From DATIKM01 sp035477595 (GTDB lineage: Bacteria; Armatimonadota; Chthonomonadetes; Chthonomonadales; CAJBBX01), in the NCBI GenBank assembly GCA_035477595.1, contig DATIKM010000046.1, forward strand, positions 1-64,000: DNA of 64,000 nucleotides, read 5' to 3'. The notes beneath the pieces are model-generated. The model did not search any database. It had not been told where the DNA came from and worked only from the letters and a program-made list of their open reading frames with translations. Made by a program: the position numbers and the translations under genes. Each line of letters starts with the position of its first letter. The first letter of the stretch is position 1. Shown here in pieces: positions 1-5,769 of this stretch.

Positions 1-189
1 AGCAACTTCGGGTTCTACGACGGCCACGTCAGGGCGATGCGGCTCGGCCAGACGCTCGGCGCCCTCACTTATCCTGAGCTTGGCATACCGACCGAGGACA
101 ACCTCTGGGCGTGGTTCAACGGCGGCCACTGGGAGAGACCCTCGTACCTCCGCAGGTTTCGCGACAACATGGCGCCGGAGTACCGGTAG
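1..189 (+). CDS. H-X9-DG prepilin, C-terminal part (unit 1)
   Basis: Only the last 62 codons are in the window. They begin SNFGFYDGHVRAMR, which is the DG part of the H-X9-DG signature, and end in MAPEYR before TAG. The two complete downstream copies end almost identically (VAPEYR), so this is the same pilin-like family, truncated only by the window edge. Differences from the other copies (GQTLGALTYPELG instead of QTFGALTYPDNG) show it is a diverged paralogue and not a perfect repeat. The protein would be a type IV pilin or pseudopilin-like surface subunit; its N-terminus lies outside the window. Confidence 0.9.
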   Translation, partial: SNFGFYDGHVRAMRLGQTLGALTYPELGIPTEDNLWAWFNGGHWERPSYLRRFRDNMAPEYR

Positions 190-222
190 CCGGTACCGCC
201 TGACCGGTGGGGGGCTGACAGG

Positions 223-465
223 ATGCGGAATCAGGTAAGCCCGGCCGTCACCGCGATCGTGATCGTCGTGGTCCTGGCCATCATCGCGTTCGCAGGCTAC
301 CGGTTCGTCCTCGCGCCGCAGGGCGCACGGACGGCGGACCCTGAAGATGCCAGGGCCAGGGCCATGCAGCAGATGCAGCAGGCCATGCCGAGCCCGGGGA
401 TGCCCGGCGCCCCCGGCGCCATGCCCACCCCCGGCGCCATGCCCGGCGGCGGCGCGCCTCCCTGA
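223..465 (+). CDS. Small membrane protein with Gly/Pro/Met tail (unit 1)
   Basis: An 80-residue protein follows the prepilin stop by 33 nt. A short polar start (MRNQVSPAVT) leads into one hydrophobic helix (about residues 10-30, AIVIVVVLAIIAFAGYRFVL), then an Arg/Asp/Glu segment, a Met/Gln-rich stretch (AMQQMQQAM) and a collagen-like low-complexity tail built from PG, GAP and GAMP steps. No known family is recognised. The near-identical copies after each prepilin suggest it works with the pilin product, perhaps as a membrane-anchored partner; that is inference. There is no strong Shine-Dalgarno sequence (GGGGGG about 10 nt upstream), which fits translation coupled to the prepilin. This copy has the shortest tail of the four. 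Confidence 0.8.
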   Translation: MRNQVSPAVTAIVIVVVLAIIAFAGYRFVLAPQGARTADPEDARARAMQQMQQAMPSPGMPGAPGAMPTPGAMPGGGAPP

Positions 466-535
466 GCGCTGCGGCGCCGGCCAGCAGAGGAGCGGGCAGC
501 GCTCGGACGCGTGCAACCGCCTGCTCCGCCACACA

Positions 536-572
536 CGAACGCCCGCTCCGAGCGCATCGGAGCGGGCGTTCG
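536..572 (+). terminator. Perfect hairpin ending unit 1
   Basis: The arms CGAACGCCCGCTCCGA (536-551) and TCGGAGCGGGCGTTCG (557-572) pair over 16 bp around a GCGCA loop. It lies after the small gene and just before the next promoter. No T-run follows, so it is either a hairpin-only terminator of a GC-rich genome or an RNA 3'-end stabiliser. The same structure recurs in each unit with compensating base changes. Confidence 0.7.
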
Positions 573-603
573 CACGCCGGGCGAACGCGCACGACGGCAG
601 TCC

Positions 604-632
604 TTGACAACCCGGCGACCATGCCCTATAAT
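604..632 (+). promoter_or_regulatory. Consensus sigma70-type promoter of unit 2
   Basis: TTGACA (604-609) and TATAAT (627-632) are both perfect consensus hexamers with a 17-nt spacer, striking in such GC-rich DNA. Units 3 and 4 have the matching pair at the same distance from their hairpins. It should drive the leader, prepilin and small gene as one transcript. Confidence 0.85.
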
Positions 633-901
633 CGCGCCATTACTGACGTGAGGCTCAACGAAGAGCTTGGTCACGGGTCGGCGACGTCGCCGGGTTCACG
701 CCACTTACTGCTGCTACCTCCTGTTCCTGTTGCTACCGCTGACATGGCAGAAGGGCTCCCAGACCGATGGGAGCTCGCACGTCCTGCGCGTTCGCACCCC
801 GCATGCTCTCGCGGAGCCTCCTCGATTGCGGGCGCGTTCCGCCCGACCGTCACCCATGGCGGCCGGACGAACGCGTTCACGCAAGGAAAGGACTGATCCA
901 C
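633..901 (+). promoter_or_regulatory. Structured 5' leader of the unit 2 prepilin
   Basis: About 260 nt separate the -10 box from the GTG start and contain no convincing gene. Three blocks are shared with the unit 3 leader. Box A is AGGCTC/GAGCTT, a hairpin at 651-668 starting about 18 nt after the -10. Box B is a GCTCCCA/TGGGAGC hairpin at 755-774 followed by ACGTCCT. Box C is GGCGGCCGGACGA just before the ribosome site AAGGAAAGGA (883-892). The rest is poorly conserved. This pattern fits a regulatory untranslated region. It does not match riboswitch classes I can recognise, including c-di-GMP types. Confidence 0.55.
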
Positions 902-1708
902 GTGAGACGGCGTGCGTTCACCCTCATCGAGCTGCTCGTCGTGATCGCCATCATCGCGATCCTAGCAGCCATCCTCTTCCCAGTCTTCGCCCGAGCTCGG
1001 GAGTCAGCGCGCAGGACCTCCTGTCTCTCCAACATGAAGCAGTTGATGCTCGCCTTCCACCAGTACGCGTCGGACCATGACGGCCGGGTGCCCCACGCGG
1101 GCAACGACTGGTGGTGGCAGGTCAGCTACTGCGAGGACGTCCCGATCCCCAACCGCGGCCGGTTCTGGGACTGGGGCCCCTGCGGCAACCGCTCTACCGC
1201 CACGTGGCGGAGCATGATCTGGCCGTACGTCCGGAATGCCGGCGTCTACACCTGCCCCAGCTTCGAGATGCCGGACGAGCCCCTCTGGTTCGACATGCGC
1301 GCGGACCAGATGTTCAACATCCGGCGCGGTTACGCGGTGAGCTACACGGCGCTCCACAACTGCTGTGCGCGCAACCGCCTCGAGGGCACTCCGCGGCCCG
1401 CATCCACGATCTTCCTCGTCGAGTCCCGCGAGTTCCACGTTGACTGGAAGCAGGACATGATCTCCTGGCGCGCGTGGTTCGACAACAGCAAGGGCATCAT
1501 GACCACGCACAACGGCGTCAGCAACTTCGGGTTCTTCGACGGCCACGTCAAGGCGATGCGCAAGCGCCAGACGTTCGGCGCCCTCACCTATCCGGACAAC
1601 GGCATACCGACCGAGGATATGCTATGGGCGTGGTTCAACGGCGGCGGATGGGAACAGCCCTCGTGGCTTCGCGCGAGGCTCGCCGACGTGGCGCCGGAGT
1701 ACCGGTAG
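902..1708 (+). CDS. H-X9-DG prepilin (unit 2)
   Basis: A 268-residue type IV pilin-like protein. The prepilin signal is at the extreme N-terminus: basic MRRRA, then FTLIELLVVIAIIAILAAI with the conserved Glu at mature position +5, so cleavage is expected between Ala5 and Phe6 by a prepilin peptidase. The C-terminal H-X9-DG signature is HNGVSNFGFFDG (near residues 200-212). Several Cys (YCED, PCGN, YTCP, NCCA) could form disulfides. A longer frame from 767 exists, but the GTG at 902 puts the signal at the start, has AAGGAAAGGA upstream, and gives the same length as the unit 3 copy. The family exports surface subunits assembled by PilB/PilC-type machinery, and such genes lie at the far end of this window. 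Confidence 0.92.
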   Translation: MRRRAFTLIELLVVIAIIAILAAILFPVFARARESARRTSCLSNMKQLMLAFHQYASDHDGRVPHAGNDWWWQVSYCEDVPIPNRGRFWDWGPCGNRSTATWRSMIWPYVRNAGVYTCPSFEMPDEPLWFDMRADQMFNIRRGYAVSYTALHNCCARNRLEGTPRPASTIFLVESREFHVDWKQDMISWRAWFDNSKGIMTTHNGVSNFGFFDGHVKAMRKRQTFGALTYPDNGIPTEDMLWAWFNGGGWEQPSWLRARLADVAPEYR

Positions 1709-1741
1709 CCGGTATGGCCTGACCGGTAGGGGGATGACAGG

Positions 1742-2020
1742 ATGCGGAATCAGGTAAGCCCGGCCGTCACGGCGATCGTGATCGTCGTGGTCCTGGCCAT
1801 CATCGCGTTCGCCGGCTACCGGTTCGTCCTCGCGCCGCAGGGCGCACGGACGGCGGACCCTGAGGACGCCAGGGCCAGGGCCATGCAGCAGATGCAGCAG
1901 GCCATGCCGAGCCCGGGGATGCCCGGCGCCCCCGGCGCCATGCCCACCCCCGGTGCCATGCCCGGCGGCGGCGCCATGCCCGCTCCCGGTGCCATGCCCG
2001 GCGGTGGCGCGCCTCCGTAG
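1742..2020 (+). CDS. Small membrane protein with Gly/Pro/Met tail (unit 2)
   Basis: A 92-residue paralogue of the unit 1 small protein. The first 68 residues are nearly unchanged, including the single helix near residues 10-30 and the AMQQMQQAM segment. The tail is longer by one 12-residue module (AMPAPGAMPGGG), the kind of change expected from slippage or unequal exchange in a repetitive GC-rich tract. It starts 33 nt after the prepilin stop. The N-terminus lacks a pilin Glu+5 signal, so it is better read as a signal-anchor protein than as another pilin. Function unknown. Confidence 0.8.
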   Translation: MRNQVSPAVTAIVIVVVLAIIAFAGYRFVLAPQGARTADPEDARARAMQQMQQAMPSPGMPGAPGAMPTPGAMPGGGAMPAPGAMPGGGAPP

Positions 2021-2091
2021 GCGCTGCGGCGCCGGCCAGCAGAGGGGCGGCCAGCGCGCTTGGGCGCGCTCAGCCGCCAGTACCGCCACAC

Positions 2092-2130
2092 ACGAACACC
2101 CGCTCCGATGTGCTCGGAGCGGGTGTTCGT
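2092..2130 (+). terminator. Perfect hairpin ending unit 2
   Basis: The 17-bp stem ACGAACACCCGCTCCGA / TCGGAGCGGGTGTTCGT surrounds a TGTGC loop. Compared with the unit 1 hairpin, one G-C pair has become A-T on both arms at once, so pairing itself is conserved. No T-run follows. Confidence 0.7.
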
Positions 2131-2161
2131 ACGCCGGGCGCGCGCGCCCGGCGGCAGCGCC

Positions 2162-2191
2162 TTGACATTCCCTCGACTGTGCCCCCATAAT
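2162..2191 (+). promoter_or_regulatory. Sigma70-type promoter of unit 3
   Basis: TTGACA (2162-2167) and CATAAT (2186-2191) are 18 nt apart, in the same position relative to the preceding hairpin and following box A as in unit 2. Confidence 0.8.
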
Positions 2192-2445
2192 GGCCTCAAT
2201 GGTGACATGAGGCTCAAGGCAGAGCTTGCGCCGCGGTCGGCAGCGACGCCCTTCGTCCACTCTATCCACCACCGTCACCTCGGGCGTCCACAGACGAGCG
2301 CCCAGGCCGCTGGGAGCTCGGACGTCCTCTGCGTTGCGACACCGCACGTTCTCGTTGAGCCCCTGTCATCGCCCACAGCGGTCTGACCGCCCGTTCTCGA
2401 CGGCGGCCGGACGATCGCGCTTCAGCAACGAAAGGAGTCGTTCAC
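2192..2445 (+). promoter_or_regulatory. Structured 5' leader of the unit 3 prepilin
   Basis: This leader repeats the blocks of the unit 2 leader. Box A is AGGCTC/GAGCTT at 2210-2227, with a changed loop. Box B is a CCCAG/CTGGG hairpin at 2301-2314 followed by GAGCTCGGACGTCCT. Box C GGCGGCCGGACGA precedes a GAAAGGAG ribosome site. Loops differ while stems persist, which argues for RNA structure. The ligand or protein that would read it is not evident. Confidence 0.55.
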
Positions 2446-3252
2446 TTGAGACGGCGCGCGTTCACCCTTATCGAGCTGCTCGTGGTCATCGCGATTATCG
2501 CGATCCTGGCAGCTATCCTCTTCCCTGTCTTCGCCCGAGCTCGGGAGTCAGCGCGCAGGACCTCCTGTCTATCCAACATGAAGCAGTTGATGCTCGCCTT
2601 CCACCAGTACGCGTCGGACCATGACGGCCGGGTGCCCTTCCACGGTCGCGACTGGTGGCACCCGCACGCCTACTGCGAGGACGTGCCGATGCCCAACCCT
2701 GGCCGTTTCGGCACCTGGGGTGCGTGTGGCAACCGCTCGACCGCCACATGGCGGAGCATTGTCTGGCCGTACGTCCGGAACGCCGGCGTGTTCACCTGCC
2801 CCAGCTTCGAGATGCCGGACGAGACGCTCTGGCACGACATGCGCGCTGATCAGGGGCTCGGCATCCGACGCGGCTACGCAGTGAGCTACACAGCATTGCA
2901 TGACTGCTGTGCACGGCACCGCCTCGAAGGCACCCCGCGGCCCTCCACCACTATCTTCCTCGTCGAGTCCCGTGAGTACCACCCTGACTGGAAGCACGAC
3001 ATGATCGACTGGCGCGCGTGGTTCGACAACAGCAAGGGCATCATGACCACGCACAACGGCGTCAGCAACTTCGGGTTCTTCGACGGCCACGTCAGGGCAA
3101 TGCGCAAGCAGCAGACGTTCGGCGCCCTCACCTATCCGGACAACGGCATACCGACCGAGGACATGCTCTGGGCGTGGTTCAACGGCGGCAACTGGGAGAA
3201 CCCCTCGTGGCTGCGCTCAAGGCTCGCCAACGTGGCGCCGGAGTACCGGTAG
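2446..3252 (+). CDS. H-X9-DG prepilin (unit 3)
   Basis: A 268-residue paralogue of the unit 2 prepilin, same length and close in sequence throughout. The start is TTG, with GAAAGGAG 8-10 nt upstream, and again places the MRRRA-FTLIELLVV prepilin signal at the N-terminus. HNGVSNFGFFDG supplies the H-X9-DG signature near the C-terminus. Differences from unit 2 cluster in the middle (for example GRDWWHPHAYCEDVPMPN against GNDWWWQVSYCEDVPIPN), as expected for surface-exposed parts of a pilin-like subunit. The weak TTG start and the GTG of unit 2 may set different expression levels. It is probably cotranscribed with the small protein gene that follows. Confidence 0.92.
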   Translation: MRRRAFTLIELLVVIAIIAILAAILFPVFARARESARRTSCLSNMKQLMLAFHQYASDHDGRVPFHGRDWWHPHAYCEDVPMPNPGRFGTWGACGNRSTATWRSIVWPYVRNAGVFTCPSFEMPDETLWHDMRADQGLGIRRGYAVSYTALHDCCARHRLEGTPRPSTTIFLVESREYHPDWKHDMIDWRAWFDNSKGIMTTHNGVSNFGFFDGHVRAMRKQQTFGALTYPDNGIPTEDMLWAWFNGGNWENPSWLRSRLANVAPEYR

Positions 3253-3285
3253 GCGGGGAGCCGCTACCGGCAGGGAGGTAACCAT

Positions 3286-3582
3286 ATGCGGACCCAGTTA
3301 AGCCCGGCCGTCACGGCGGTCGTGATCGTCGTGGTCCTGGCCATCATCGCGTTCGCCGGCTACCGGTTCGTCCTCGCGCCGCAGGGCGCACGGACGGCGG
3401 ACCCTGAGGATGCCAGGGCCAGGGCCATGCAGCAGATGCAGCAGGCCATGCCGAGCCCCGGCATGGGAGGCCAGATGCAGGGCGCTCCCGGGGGTGGCAT
3501 GCCCGGCGCCCCCGGCGCCATGCCCGGCGGCGGTGCCATGCCCGCTCCCGGCGCCATGCCCGGCGGCGGCGCTCCTCCCTAG
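3286..3582 (+). CDS. Small membrane protein with Gly/Pro/Met tail (unit 3)
   Basis: A 98-residue member of the set and the longest of the four. A GGGAGGT ribosome site lies 7-8 nt before the ATG, the best among the copies. The N-terminal helix (about residues 10-30) and the ARARAMQQMQQAM segment match the other copies. The tail has a different module order, with GGQMQGAPGGG inserted and two GAMPGGG steps. Nothing catalytic is visible. Likely membrane-anchored with an extended, flexible, Met-rich tail facing outward; topology is inferred only from the short N-terminal head. Confidence 0.8.
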   Translation: MRTQLSPAVTAVVIVVVLAIIAFAGYRFVLAPQGARTADPEDARARAMQQMQQAMPSPGMGGQMQGAPGGGMPGAPGAMPGGGAMPAPGAMPGGGAPP

Positions 3583-3595
3583 GCGCTGGCGCAGT

Positions 3596-3632
3596 CGACC
3601 GCCCGCTCGAGGTGCATTGGAGCGGGCGGTCG
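3596..3632 (+). terminator. Hairpin ending unit 3
   Basis: CGACCGCCCGCTC (3596-3608) pairs with GAGCGGGCGGTCG (3620-3632) around an 11-nt loop. Relative to unit 1 an A-T pair has become C-G on both arms, a second compensatory change in the series. Confidence 0.68.
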
Positions 3633-3663
3633 CACGTCGGGCGCGCGCGCCTGGGCCGGGGCC

Positions 3664-3693
3664 TTGACATTGCCCGCGACCGCGCCCTACAAT
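3664..3693 (+). promoter_or_regulatory. Sigma70-type promoter of unit 4
   Basis: TTGACA (3664-3669) and TACAAT (3688-3693) with an 18-nt spacer. Box A follows at 3713-3730 (AGGCCC/GAGCTT, one mismatch). The promoter remains although the prepilin it served is deleted, so it may now drive only the small gene at 3927. Confidence 0.78.
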
Positions 3694-3738
3694 CGGACCG
3701 TATATGTACGTGAGGCCCATCGGAGAGCTTGCACCGAT

Positions 3739-3893
3739 GCGATGCGCAGGCAGCAGTTCGGCGCCCTGGCCTGCTGCGACGTGTGCATACCGACCGAGGA
3801 CACCCTCTGGACGTCGTTCTACGGCGGCGGGTGGGGGAGTGTCCCTCTTAGCTGCGGGCGAGACATGCCGGCGTGGCGCCGGAGTACAGGTAG
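3739..3893 (+). pseudogene. Remnant of a deleted prepilin (unit 4)
   Basis: Immediately after leader box A the sequence jumps to the 3' end of a prepilin: AMRRQQFGAL, then IPTEDTLW, then YGGGW, matching the AMRKQQTFGAL / IPTEDMLW / FNGGNW region of unit 3. The N-terminal 210 or so codons, including the prepilin signal, are missing. The last part is also shifted: GTGGCGCCGGAGTACAGGTAG would read VAPEYR-stop only in another frame. No start codon with a ribosome site serves it. A deletion between leader and gene end, followed by drift, explains the structure. Confidence 0.85.
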
Positions 3894-3926
3894 CCGGTTG
3901 TTCGTGACCGGCAAGGGGATCATACG

Positions 3927-4196
3927 ATGCGCAAGCAGGTAAGCCCGGTCGTCGCCGCGATCGCAGTGGTGGTGGTGTTGGCCGTCATAGCGTTCGCCGG
4001 CTACCGGTTTGTCGTGGCGCCGCGAGCCGGACAGGCCGCGGCTGAGGAGGCGAGCGCCGAGGTCCTGCAGCAGCTTAAGCAGGGCATGCCGAGCCCCGGC
4101 ATGTCCGGCCCACCCAGCAGCATGCCCGGCAGCATGCCCGGTGGCATACCCGGCACTGGCGGACCCGCGCCGGGAGCCGGCCCACCGCCTTATTAG
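3927..4196 (+). CDS. Small membrane protein with Gly/Pro/Ser/Met tail (unit 4)
   Basis: An 89-residue and most diverged copy: MRKQVSPVVAAIAVVVVLAV for the head and helix, then GYRFVVAPRAGQAAAEEA, LQQLKQGMPSPGM and a tail with SSMPGSMPGG and PAPGAGPPPY. The frame and helix are intact although its prepilin partner is lost, suggesting that the small protein retains a use of its own or serves the other pilins. The AAGGGGATC upstream is a modest ribosome site. It ends 26 nt before the shared hairpin. Confidence 0.78.
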   Translation: MRKQVSPVVAAIAVVVVLAVIAFAGYRFVVAPRAGQAAAEEASAEVLQQLKQGMPSPGMSGPPSSMPGSMPGGIPGTGGPAPGAGPPPY

Positions 4197-4222
4197 GCGC
4201 TGCCGCACCGACCACCAGACAA

Positions 4223-4262
4223 CGAACGCCCGCTCCGGTGATGTGTTTGGAGCGGGCGTTCG
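4223..4262 (+). terminator. Hairpin between unit 4 and the convergent selenoprotein-like gene
   Basis: CGAACGCCCGCTCC (4223-4236) pairs with GGAGCGGGCGTTCG (4249-4262) around a 12-nt loop. It lies between convergent genes and is symmetric, so it could act on both transcripts. Confidence 0.7.
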
Positions 4263-4285
4263 CACGTCGGGTCCAGCGCGACGGT

Positions 4286-4885
4286 CTACCTCAGTAGTTC
4301 GGTGATGGCCGTGTTGAGGGACTCGAGCCCCCTCTCGTCAGCCCTCAGGTTCATCAGGCGGGCGCGCACGGTGCCCTCGCGGTATAGAAACACCGTGTTG
4401 CGGACCCGGACGTCCAGACTCACCCTGTAGTCGGCGACCGGGCGAGCGTTGGGGCCCGGCAGGAAGGAGATCGAGACCCGCCTCCAGCCATTCCTTTCGC
4501 CCCAGGCGGCGAGCTCCCTGCCAATCTCCTCGGCGGGTTGCTCAAGGTGGTTGATGAAGATCACGAACGCGCGGAGGTCCTTCTCGCCGCTGGCCTCAGC
4601 GGCCCTCTCGAGGGCCGTTATGATGCCAGCAACGTTCCTCCGGCTGTCCGCGCTGACCCAGACCTGCACCGCAGGTCTAGCGCCATAGAGTCAAGGGGGA
4701 CAGGCGGTGGTGCCCCGGTCGGGGCCCCATACGTGGGTGGGGTTGAACGCGGGAACTGGCGCGCCGACGTCGATGCCGGACGTCAGCCTCGGCTGCTGTG
4801 GCTGCGCAGGCTCTTGAGCAGCCACCGGGCCGACGGCGGCCAGGCCTGCCGTCGCCGCGAGGAGCGACAGGGCGTGTCTCACCAT
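4286..4885 (-). CDS. Putative exported selenoprotein, thioredoxin-fold (Sec by in-frame UGA)
   Basis: Read through one in-frame UGA (codon 65, at 4693-4691), this is a 199-residue protein with a signal peptide (MVRHALSLLAATAGLAAVG to AAQ). It aligns along its whole length with the Cys-containing neighbour at 5020-5607: GPDRGTTACPP-UGA-LYGARPAVQVWV against GPDRDTDTCPVCKYGGRPAVQVWV. The UGA sits exactly on the second Cys of the CxxC redox motif, a classic place for selenocysteine. Downstream the frame stays open and conserved (NVAGI, ADERGL, VRNTVF-YR). A 10-bp hairpin with a GGU loop begins 10 nt after the UGA. The start ATG has AAAGGAGA just upstream. Expected role: periplasmic thiol or peroxide redox chemistry. 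The alternative is a nonsense mutation in a pseudogene. No Sec machinery is in the window to settle it. Confidence 0.72.
4658..4680 (-). promoter_or_regulatory. SECIS-like hairpin after in-frame UGA
   Basis: On the minus-strand RNA, CUAGACCUGC and GCAGGUCUGG pair (nine Watson-Crick pairs and one G-U) around a GGU loop. Ten nt separate UGA from the stem and twenty from the loop. Known bacterial SECIS elements lie within the coding region right after UGA, with a small apical loop starting with G roughly 16-37 nt away. The stem forces the unusual Arg codon AGA, where the Cys paralogue uses AGG. Confidence 0.65.
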
Positions 4886-5019
4886 GGGCTCTCCTTTCCG
4901 GCGCTTGATCGCGCCATCTATGCTCTATAGCGAGACCGGACGGCCCGTGGTTCCAGAAGAACGCAGCCCCGACGCGACCATCGCGCGCCGGGGCCGGTGA
5001 GGCCACGAGGACGCCGGGA

Positions 5020-5607
5020 TTACTGCACCACCCGCCTGATCGCCGCGCGGAGCTGCTGGAGGCCCCTCTCGTCCGCCGTCAGGTTCACGAAGCGGGACGA
5101 CACCCTGCGGTCGCGGTAGACGAAAACCGTGTTGCGCACCGCCTCGTCGGTGTTGATTCGGTGGCTCCTCACGGCAGGGTCCTGCGGGCCCCGCGGAAGG
5201 TAGGTGATGGCGACGTTCTTCACCCCGTGCTTCTCCGCCATCTGGCGAAGCGTCTGCTCGAACGCCTCTGCGGACTGGCCCCCGTGGTTGAAGAACGTGA
5301 CGAACGCCTTCAGGTCGCGGTCCCTGTGGGCGACGATCGCCGCCTCCAGAGCCGCGACTATGCCGGCCACGTTCTTCGGGTCGTCGGTGTTCACCCACAC
5401 CTGGACGGCGGGCCTGCCGCCGTACTTGCAGACGGGACAGGTGTCCGTGTCGCGGTCAGGTCCGGCAACGTGCTTTGGATGGTAGGCGGGCAGCATGCCG
5501 CCGCGCTCTATGCCCGACACCAGCGCGGCCGCTCTCGGGGTCTCCGCCTGAGCCGGAAGCAGCGCGGCGGCCAGGATCAGGCCGAACGCCCATCGTATCG
5601 CTCGCAT
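5020..5607 (-). CDS. Exported thioredoxin-fold protein with CPVC motif
   Basis: A 195-residue protein starting at the ATG at 5607 (AAGGAGA about 9 nt upstream), with signal peptide MRAIRWAFGLILAAALLPAQA. A longer frame begins at 5697 but would bury the signal. The redox motif CPVC (about residues 60-63) follows GPDRDTDT and precedes YGGRPAVQVWV. The beta-alpha-beta pattern (VQVWV, LKAFVTFFNH, VKNVAITYLP, RNTVFVYRDR) suits a thioredoxin/peroxiredoxin-like fold. It is the Cys paralogue of the UGA-containing gene 134 nt downstream on the same strand, and the two may be cotranscribed. Known family name not recognised. Likely a periplasmic thiol oxidoreductase or peroxidase. Confidence 0.82.
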   Translation of the reverse strand: MRAIRWAFGLILAAALLPAQAETPRAAALVSGIERGGMLPAYHPKHVAGPDRDTDTCPVCKYGGRPAVQVWVNTDDPKNVAGIVAALEAAIVAHRDRDLKAFVTFFNHGGQSAEAFEQTLRQMAEKHGVKNVAITYLPRGPQDPAVRSHRINTDEAVRNTVFVYRDRRVSSRFVNLTADERGLQQLRAAIRRVVQ

Positions 5608-5769
5608 CTCTCGGGGTCTCCTTCGAACGTGCTCTGGCCACCACAACACCCACGAGGTGGCAGCCGGCAACTCACCAGAGCGTACGTCCTTAGGCATGCT
5701 ACATGTTCCGCGGGCATTGCTGCCATCCGATGGGCAGGGATCGCTATCGGGGGTCGCGCCTCCTCCGGG

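Larger units (their letters stand above)
1..4262 (+). repeat. Four-copy tandem prepilin cassette array
   Basis: The same order of elements recurs four times: sigma70-type promoter, leader of about 260 nt, H-X9-DG prepilin, gap of about 33 nt, small one-TM protein with a Gly/Pro/Met tail, and a long perfect hairpin. Unit 1 (1-572) is cut by the window edge, units 2 (604-2130) and 3 (2162-3632) are complete, and unit 4 (3664-4262) retains promoter, a shortened leader, a scrap of the prepilin 3' end, the small gene and the hairpin. Nucleotide similarity is highest in the prepilin N-terminal and C-terminal codons and in the first half of the small gene. The array looks like recent tandem duplication with later divergence and one large internal deletion. 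More copies may lie to the left. Confidence 0.93.

Noticed and set aside
633..901. c-di-GMP riboswitch in the prepilin leader
   Set aside because: The conserved GEMM core segments and tetraloop receptor were not found. The boxes seen do not match that class.
3664..3942. A 92-residue gene covering the unit 4 prepilin scrap
   Set aside because: It starts inside the -35 region, has no ribosome site, and only its middle matches the prepilin.
4691..4885. Separate 64-residue protein ending at TGA
   Set aside because: The frame, signal peptide and alignment continue across the TGA into the next open stretch exactly as in the paralogue.
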